Positions 36,043 through 41,161 of a stretch of DNA of 41,161 bases are shown here, one piece after another. Numbering within the stretch: position 1 is the first letter of the stretch; each line of letters opens with the position of its first letter. This stretch comes from Roseovarius aestuariivivens (GTDB taxonomy: Bacteria; Pseudomonadota; Alphaproteobacteria; Rhodobacterales; Rhodobacteraceae). The stretch lies in assembly GCF_004761875.1 (NCBI RefSeq), contig NZ_SJEY01000016.1:1-41161 (forward strand), written 5' to 3'. The notes under the pieces were generated by a model, which made no database searches, was not told where the DNA came from, and was given only the letters and a program-made list of their open reading frames with translations. The position numbers and the translations under genes were made by a program.

Positions 36043-38631
36043 GCCGTCGATCGTGTCATCGCCCAGGAAACCGTTGATCGTGTCGATGCCGTTGCGTCCT
36101 TCCAGACGCTCATCCGTGGCAGCCCCGAGAATGTTGTCGTTGCCGTTCGCCCCGCGCAGCCATTCGAAATTTGAGAACATGTCGGTGAAGGTGCCGCCCG
36201 CCGACAGTACCCCGTTCGCAACGCCGGACTGGGCATTGAGCACGACCGACTCGACCGTCGGGCGGTCATAGCGCAGGCGGTCGAAGCCAAGGCCGCCCTC
36301 GAGCATGTTGTCACCGCCAAAGTAGCGGTAGGATTCATCGGCCGCGGACCCGGTGAACATGTCGTTGAAACTCGAACCCTGGACCTCCCACAGGGTGCCG
36401 GCGCCGCCGATGGTTTCGGGATTCCCGAAGCCATCATTGGCGATCTGACCGGTGGCGAGATTGATATTCACGCCTTGCGTGGCATCCCGATAATCCATCC
36501 GTACAAGGCCCGTGCCGTTGATCGTGAAGCTGTCGACCCCGTCGCCGGGCCGGATGCTCAGCCACTGTTCGCCGTGGGGCGCGACGTTGAAGCTGTCATT
36601 GCCGGGAGAGCCGGTGATGCCAAGGCCGCCCAAAACCCAGCCCGAGAGAAGCGGGTTGATGACATCTAGCAGCGTGTCGGTGCCGTCGGCCCCGCCCGGA
36701 CCCTTCTGGATCGAGCCCGTGTTGGCGCTGCCGTTCACGGAGACGGAGACGCCGTCGAAGGCGGAGTAGTTGAGGGTGACGAAACCGCTATCGCCGATCC
36801 CGCCCATGTCGATCGTATCGTTTCCAGTCGTACCATTGACGAAGTCGCCATTCGGGGTGGCGTCGCCGGTCACGATCAAGTCGTCCCCCGGGCTGCCGTT
36901 GAGAAAATCATCGCCATCGGTGCCCGGAACCACATTGGCCGGGGTGCCGGTGGCGAGCGCGGCCACGTCGGTTGCGGTCAGCCCGGCGAAGAAGACGGTG
37001 TTGCCCGATCCGAAATTGACTTGCGCACCACCGGCGACGTTGGACGCGTTGTTGAGAGCGGTATTCACGGCGGTCTCACCGAGACCGGCGATCTGCACCT
37101 CAATCTGGTCGAGGCCCGTGGTGAAGCCGTTGATCTGTGTCGCTCCGGTCTGAATGATGTGCAGGTCGCTGCCGCCGCCGCCGTCAAGCGTGTCGTTGCC
37201 GCCGCCGCCGGCCAGCGTATCGTTGCCGTTGCGGCCCTGAAGCAGGTTGTTCGCACTATCGCCGGCGATTGAATCGTTCCCGTTAGAGCCGCGCAACCAT
37301 TCAAAGCCAGAGATGCCGTCGGTGAAGGTCCCGCCGGCGGAAAGCACACCGTTTACTACACCGGTCTGGGCGTTGATCACAACCGACTCGACAGTGCCGC
37401 GGTCATAGCGCAGGCGGTCGAACCCAGGGCCGCCGTTCAATGTGTTGTTGCCGCCCCAGTAGCGATAGGATTCATCGGCCGCAGAACCGGTAAAGGTGTC
37501 GTTGAAGCCGGATCCCTGCACTTCCCACAGAGAGCCGGTGCCGCCGATGGTCTCGGCGTTGCCGAAGCCGTCATTGGCGATCTGACCGGTGGCGAGATTG
37601 ATGCCGATACCCTGCGTGGCGTCCCGGAAATCCATCCGGACCTGACCCGTGCCGTTGATCGTGAAGCTGTCGATGCCGGCGCCGCCGCGCACGTCCATCC
37701 ACTGCTGTCCCTGCGGCGCAAGGTTGAAAACATCATTGCCACTGGTGCCGCGCACGCTCAGCCCGCCAGTGGTCCAGCCCGCGAAAAGCGGGTTATCGAC
37801 CTGGATGAGCGTATCAGTGCCCGCTGCGCCCTTAATTACCGAGCCGGTATTCGCACCGCCGTCGATATTGACGGTGATGCTGTTGCCGGTGCCATTGAGG
37901 AAGCTGTAGTCAAGACTGACAAATCCGGTGACCACATCGCCAAAATCGACTTGGTCGTTGCCGGTTCCAGTCTGTAAGAAATCACCAACGCTGCCATCAT
38001 TATCGCCGGGATTGAGCAGGTCGTCGCCGGGGCCGCCATTGAGCAGGTCGTTGCCTTCCTCGCCCCGAAGCGTGTCGTTGCCGATGCCGCCGGCCAGGCT
38101 GTCATCGCCAGGCGTGCCTACCATCAGATCGTTTTCGGTCGTTTGCACGTTGAGGAAAGACGAGAACGGGATGTCCTGGCCGGGCGCAAACGGGCCGAAC
38201 GAGATCCCGCCGACATCAGTGATGGAGTTGTCGATCGCCTCGACCTCTGCGGCCGAGGTGGGAAGCGTCAACGGATCGCCACCGATCTGGAAAATCAGTT
38301 CCACATTTCCGAAGATCGGATCGTTTTCCGTCTCGAACACGAGGAGGATATGCGTGCCCTGTGGCGTGGTGATAAAACCGAGGCTGCTGATCGCCGCGTC
38401 AGGAAGCGCCAGGCCGTTCGAGCCGTTGAACCCGTCCACGGTCACACTGACTGCGCCAGGTGCCTCGATATCAACTTCGGGCAGCGAGTCGGTCAGAGTA
38501 TTCACGATCGAATAATTGATGTTCCCAAACCCGTCCTCAAACGCAACATTGAACGTCACTTGCTGAAAATTCGTTACATTGTCTGCCGCATCGCGGGAGA
38601 AGGAAAAGCCGGTAAGGGAATAGGTCGTCAT
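35176..38631 (-). CDS. 1151-residue RTX calcium-binding protein with duplicated module
   Basis: The acidic protein has no Sec signal peptide. The N-terminal 160 residues are of unknown type. RTX nonapeptides follow at about 170-210 (GNDTLRGEEGNDLLNGG), then a module of about 255 residues (215-475) and a second copy (594-852) that share long stretches (INLATGQIANDGFGN, GSAADESYRY, FDRLRYDR), each followed by further RTX repeats. The C-terminal 290 residues form a serralysin-like RTX and secretion domain (VFDRAIGPDNVDRIIDFNTN, then LWFDADGSGAGAQELIATF). RTX repeats fold on binding calcium outside the cell; export is by a type I system. No enzyme domain is recognised, so a matrix or surface role is inferred. 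ATG 38631 follows GGAG. Confidence 0.85.
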   Translation of the reverse strand: MTTYSLTGFSFSRDAADNVTNFQQVTFNVAFEDGFGNINYSIVNTLTDSLPEVDIEAPGAVSVTVDGFNGSNGLALPDAAISSLGFITTPQGTHILLVFETENDPIFGNVELIFQIGGDPLTLPTSAAEVEAIDNSITDVGGISFGPFAPGQDIPFSSFLNVQTTENDLMVGTPGDDSLAGGIGNDTLRGEEGNDLLNGGPGDDLLNPGDNDGSVGDFLQTGTGNDQVDFGDVVTGFVSLDYSFLNGTGNSITVNIDGGANTGSVIKGAAGTDTLIQVDNPLFAGWTTGGLSVRGTSGNDVFNLAPQGQQWMDVRGGAGIDSFTINGTGQVRMDFRDATQGIGINLATGQIANDGFGNAETIGGTGSLWEVQGSGFNDTFTGSAADESYRYWGGNNTLNGGPGFDRLRYDRGTVESVVINAQTGVVNGVLSAGGTFTDGISGFEWLRGSNGNDSIAGDSANNLLQGRNGNDTLAGGGGNDTLDGGGGSDLHIIQTGATQINGFTTGLDQIEVQIAGLGETAVNTALNNASNVAGGAQVNFGSGNTVFFAGLTATDVAALATGTPANVVPGTDGDDFLNGSPGDDLIVTGDATPNGDFVNGTTGNDTIDMGGIGDSGFVTLNYSAFDGVSVSVNGSANTGSIQKGPGGADGTDTLLDVINPLLSGWVLGGLGITGSPGNDSFNVAPHGEQWLSIRPGDGVDSFTINGTGLVRMDYRDATQGVNINLATGQIANDGFGNPETIGGAGTLWEVQGSSFNDMFTGSAADESYRYFGGDNMLEGGLGFDRLRYDRPTVESVVLNAQSGVANGVLSAGGTFTDMFSNFEWLRGANGNDNILGAATDERLEGRNGIDTINGFLGDDTIDGGAGADLLIGGPGSDRIYVDDAGDRVAESRKWAGHDTVVSEVDFRMGRKHIEDLELTGTARLGAGNGLQNRITGNDADNVIDGGKNNDTMVGGLGDDRYILRTPGDVIVEEFGEGNDVVLAYQSYALAAHVEQLFMQTVRTKDGSPAIFNGIGNGLDNTIVGTPFSNTIVGREGRDTLKGQRGADTFVFDRAIGPDNVDRIIDFNTNEANEGDRLLMKGTVFGGMAAGVLSAADFVAGTAAADASDRFIFDQASGQLWFDADGSGAGAQELIATFEQNATVTAADIEIF
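36085..36852 (-). repeat. Internal duplication, copy B (of the RTX gene)
   Basis: Codons 594-849 repeat codons 215-470 of the same gene (copy A, 37222-37989), with an offset of about 379 codons. Many stretches are identical at the protein level. The best-kept DNA runs around GCGATCTGACCGGTGGCGAG in both copies. Confidence 0.8.
37222..37989 (-). repeat. Internal duplication, copy A (of the RTX gene)
   Basis: This is the partner of 36085-36852. Differences are scattered, with small gaps near the 5' end of the module, so the duplication is older than the exchange that kept the C-terminal modules of the three RTX genes alike. Confidence 0.8.
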
Positions 38632-38778
38632 ACAGTACTCCGTCGTGTTGGGTCTTCGGTTATTCTTTGGCGTTTTCTAGGAAAAATCGCCGAGGGCGGT
38701 CACCCGAAAAATTTCGGGAAACCGGAATTTCATGCCCCCACGGCCATAAAGTCACACTTTGCGCGCGCGGCGCAGTGC

Positions 38779-40626
38779 TCAGAAGATCTCGATATCCGCG
38801 GCTGTCACGTTGGCGTTGAGCTCAAACGTGGCGATCAACTCTTGCGCTCCGGCGCCCGAGCCGTCGGCGTCGAACCAGAGCTGCCCCGAGGCCTGGTCGA
38901 AGATGAACCGGTCATTGGCGTCTGCTGCGGCGGTGCCTTGCGCAAACTGTCCCGCTGCCAGAACACCCGCCGCCATGTTTCCGAATTCCGAGCCTTTCAT
39001 CAAAAGCTTGTCGCCCTCATTCGCCTCGTTGGTGTTGAAATCGATGATCCGGTCGACGTTATCCGGGCCGATCGCGCGATCAAAGACGAAGGTATCCGCG
39101 CCCGCTTGACCCTTGAGCGTATCCTTTCCTTCCCGGCCCACGATGGTGTTAGCGAAAGGCGTGCCGACGATGGTGTTGTCGAGCGCATTGCCGATCCCGT
39201 TGAAAATGGCTGGATCACCACCCTTGGTATAGACGGTCTGAATGAACAGGTTTTCCACGTTTGCCTCGAGCGCATAGCTGCGATAGGCGAGCACCACATC
39301 GACGCCTTCGCCGGCTTGTTCGACCACCGTGTCGCCCGGCGCGCGCACCAGATACCGGTCATCGCCAAGACCGCCCACAAGCGTGTCGTTGTTCTTGCCG
39401 CCGTCGAGGATGTTGTCGCCGTCATTGCCGGTGATGCGGTTCGTCAGGCCGTTGCCCGCGCCCACCCGGGCCGTGCCGGTCAGTTCCAGATCCTCGATAT
39501 GGCTGCGGCCCATGCGGAAATCGACCGAGGAGATGACCGTGTCGTGACCCGCCCAACGGTTGCTTTCGGCCACGCGGTCGCCCGCGTCGTCGACGAAAAA
39601 CAGGTCAGAGCCCGGTCCGCCGTTCATGGTGTCGGCACCGATGCCGCCGTCGATCGTGTCGTCCCCGCCAAGCCCCGCGAGCGTATCGTTCCCGGCGGTA
39701 CCGCGGAGAAAATCGGGGCCGAGAGTCGGACTAGCTGCGACCTCTATAGCCCAGTCGGCGAGCGCGTCGAGCTTGACATTCTGGTCGCCCAGAACCGTTT
39801 CGAACGTGATCTCGCCGGTCAGGCCGTCGCCAGAGAAGGTTACAGTATAGGCGCCGCTGGGCACCTCGATCTGGTAGCCGCCCGTCGACCAGCTTGTGGT
39901 CTGGAACTGGCCGGCATCGCCCGTCAGCGTCACGCTGACATTACCCAGACCTTCACCGCCATCATAGGCGTTATCGCCGTCGCGATCGTCATAGACGACG
40001 CCCAGAACCTGGGGCGCGTAGCCGTACCGAGCGCCCAAGTGCTGCGTGACCACCAGGGGGCCGACATCGGTAAGAGGGTCGGTTTCCTCGAGCATCGAGA
40101 TGCCGACCTCTTGATAGATACTGTTCATGATCGTGTTTCTGTGACCCGGGGGGGTCTGGATGCCCGTGCTCGAAAATCCCCAGTCGATCACAAAGCCGGC
40201 ATGGCCATGCAAAGGATCCTCCGTGAACGCAAAGATATTTTCGGCGACGCGCTGGATCCGTTCGTAGCCGGCATCGATGAACCGTTGCAGCAAGTCAGCC
40301 TCGTTCGGCAGATTATGCGACTGCATGTCATGAAAAATCATGAGCTGGCTGTGTGTGTCGCTCGATTGCGCAAGGCTGTCGTTCCAGGCGACCGGCGCAG
40401 CCGGGGTCAGCGCGTCGAATTGGGATTTCAGCAGGGCCATATCGACATTGAAAAAGCGCAGCGCTGCGGAGATTTCCGGAGTCACAGCGGTCTTGGTTTC
40501 CGCATCAGTGATCAGGCGATCGAATTCGCGTTCTGGCTCAAGCCGAATCCGATTAATCAACTCCAGCATGACCTGCTCGTCGACAGTCGGAAAATGTGTG
40601 ATGCTCGCACTTGCCGTTTGTGGCAT
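38779..40626 (-). CDS. CAP-domain RTX protein
   Basis: The 615-residue protein joins an N-terminal CAP/SCP-like domain (about 15-200) to a SdrD-type B-like domain (205-285) and an RTX/secretion module (300-615). The CAP active-site-like residues are H92 (DTHSQLMIFHD), E129 (RVAENIFAF) and H162 (TPPGHRNTIMN). CAP proteins in other organisms act as lipid binders or proteases; the bacterial role is unknown. The RTX region has GNDTLAGLGGDDTIDGG repeats, and the last 280 residues almost equal those of the neighbouring RTX protein. No signal peptide is present, as expected for type I export. ATG 40626 follows AAGGAC at a good distance. A 147-bp gap separates it from the next RTX gene. Confidence 0.88.
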   Translation of the reverse strand: MPQTASASITHFPTVDEQVMLELINRIRLEPEREFDRLITDAETKTAVTPEISAALRFFNVDMALLKSQFDALTPAAPVAWNDSLAQSSDTHSQLMIFHDMQSHNLPNEADLLQRFIDAGYERIQRVAENIFAFTEDPLHGHAGFVIDWGFSSTGIQTPPGHRNTIMNSIYQEVGISMLEETDPLTDVGPLVVTQHLGARYGYAPQVLGVVYDDRDGDNAYDGGEGLGNVSVTLTGDAGQFQTTSWSTGGYQIEVPSGAYTVTFSGDGLTGEITFETVLGDQNVKLDALADWAIEVAASPTLGPDFLRGTAGNDTLAGLGGDDTIDGGIGADTMNGGPGSDLFFVDDAGDRVAESNRWAGHDTVISSVDFRMGRSHIEDLELTGTARVGAGNGLTNRITGNDGDNILDGGKNNDTLVGGLGDDRYLVRAPGDTVVEQAGEGVDVVLAYRSYALEANVENLFIQTVYTKGGDPAIFNGIGNALDNTIVGTPFANTIVGREGKDTLKGQAGADTFVFDRAIGPDNVDRIIDFNTNEANEGDKLLMKGSEFGNMAAGVLAAGQFAQGTAAADANDRFIFDQASGQLWFDADGSGAGAQELIATFELNANVTAADIEIF

Positions 40627-41056
40627 TTTTTTGTCCTTACCTTCGTCCTTTGAAGTCCGAAAAGACCGGTTCTGTCTTCACGGAGCAGGGATCTTCCGAC
40701 GCTACACACGCTTCTTGGCAACAAGAAGGCCCGAATTCCAAACTTTGAAGGCTGTGGTTGCGCATGTCCGGAAGATAACCTTACCGGCGTAGATGACGTC
40801 CCCACCCGTGCGCCGTCAACGGCGCGCCAGATGCACAACCGGTACAAGCAAAGGATTGCCGGGACCCCGGCGGTCTTTCGCAACGCCTAGCCGGGCTGCC
40901 AGATGCATCCGGAGAGGGTGGACGATCGGCCCTAGGTATCTGCCTTAGCTGCCGCAGGGCGGCACGGCGCGAAGCGCCGCCTCCAGCGTCACCGATGAAA
41001 TATTGACCCGGGCCCACGAGATGCCATGACGCACATCAGGCCCGGGCGCCGCATCC
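40627..41056. other. Intergenic stretch of 430 bp before the CAP-RTX gene
   Basis: No protein gene is recognised. It should hold the promoter of the CAP-RTX gene. Small hairpins are seen (GCGCCG/CGGCGC at 40810-40825; CCCGGGC/GCCCGGG at 41007-41046, the latter next to the stop of the third RTX gene). Two similar words, GCCAGATGCA, lie at about 40826 and 40897. Confidence 0.45.
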
Positions 41057-41161
41057 TCAGAAGATCTCGATATCCGCCGCGGTGACGTTCGCGTTCAGCT
41101 CGAAGGTGGCCACGAGTTCCTGCGCGCCGGCGCCGGCGCCGTCGGCGTCGAACCAGAGCCG
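41057..41161 (-). CDS. Third RTX protein, C-terminus only (runs off the window)
   Basis: The last 34 codons before TGA 41057-41059 read RLWFDADGAGAGAQELVATF and end in ADIEIF, matching the C-termini of the two RTX proteins to the left with few changes (A for S, V for I). The 5' part is outside the window. It is likely another type I-secreted paralogue; its N-terminal domain cannot be told. Confidence 0.88.
   Translation of the reverse strand, partial: RLWFDADGAGAGAQELVATFELNANVTAADIEIF

Noticed and set aside
38143..40653. 836-codon plus-strand frame opposite the RTX genes
   Set aside because: It spans two RTX genes and the gap between them on the opposite strand and has no domain; antisense shadow.

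Overview
The window looks like the chromosome of a marine alphaproteobacterium of the Rhodobacteraceae (Roseobacter group). The signs are a CcrM-type GANTC methyltransferase next to rnhB, a VPLPA-CTERM-type sorting tail, a TRAP transporter operon, serralysin-type RTX proteins and GC-rich, alphaproteobacterial-looking genes. The assignment rests on gene content and protein style, not on a database search.

Region 1, 1-7959: the decayed right end of a genomic island. It ends in a 46-bp copy of the 3' part of a tRNA-Lys(TTT) gene (attachment site). Inside lie an integrase N-terminal fragment (stop codon plus IS6 insertion), an IS6-family element, a large cadherin-like surface protein, a separate integrase catalytic fragment, a VPLPA-CTERM protein, and a primase-helicase gene cut by an IS3-family element that runs off the left edge. 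The intact tRNA-Lys should lie to the left, outside the window.

Region 2, 8062-12181: small chromosomal genes. These are a DUF2306 membrane protein, a pirin plus MhqO-like dioxygenase pair with a divergent LysR regulator (a quinone or electrophile response module), and a secreted protein built of five 19-residue repeats.

Region 3, 12597-20856: transport and stress. One strand carries dctP-dctQ-dctM (TRAP), then a universal stress protein and an AGCS amino-acid:cation symporter, in an order reminiscent of teaABCD. msrB-msrA follow. Next is a two-gene unit of a small secreted protein and an unusual membrane-anchored winged-helix protein, and a divergent His/Arg-rich secreted protein.

Region 4, 20983-22822: rnhB and ccrM. 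Three GANTC sites lie within 39 bp upstream of ccrM.

Region 5, 22946-35138: a surface-polysaccharide locus. Two giant multidomain glycosyltransferases read left. Divergently, a KpsE-type protein, a KpsT-type ABC ATPase fused to a sulfotransferase-like domain, a KpsM-type permease and ManC read right. Together they suggest an ABC-exported, mannose-derived and possibly sulfated capsule. kpsD, kpsC and kpsS homologues are not in the window.

Region 6, 35176-41161: three tandem RTX genes on the minus strand (a 1151-residue protein, a CAP-domain protein and a third cut by the right edge). They share a nearly identical C-terminal secretion module, so are probably exported by one type I system.

The most unusual items are the KpsT-sulfotransferase fusion, the membrane winged-helix/secreted-protein pair, the 19-residue repeat protein and the RTX paralogue family.
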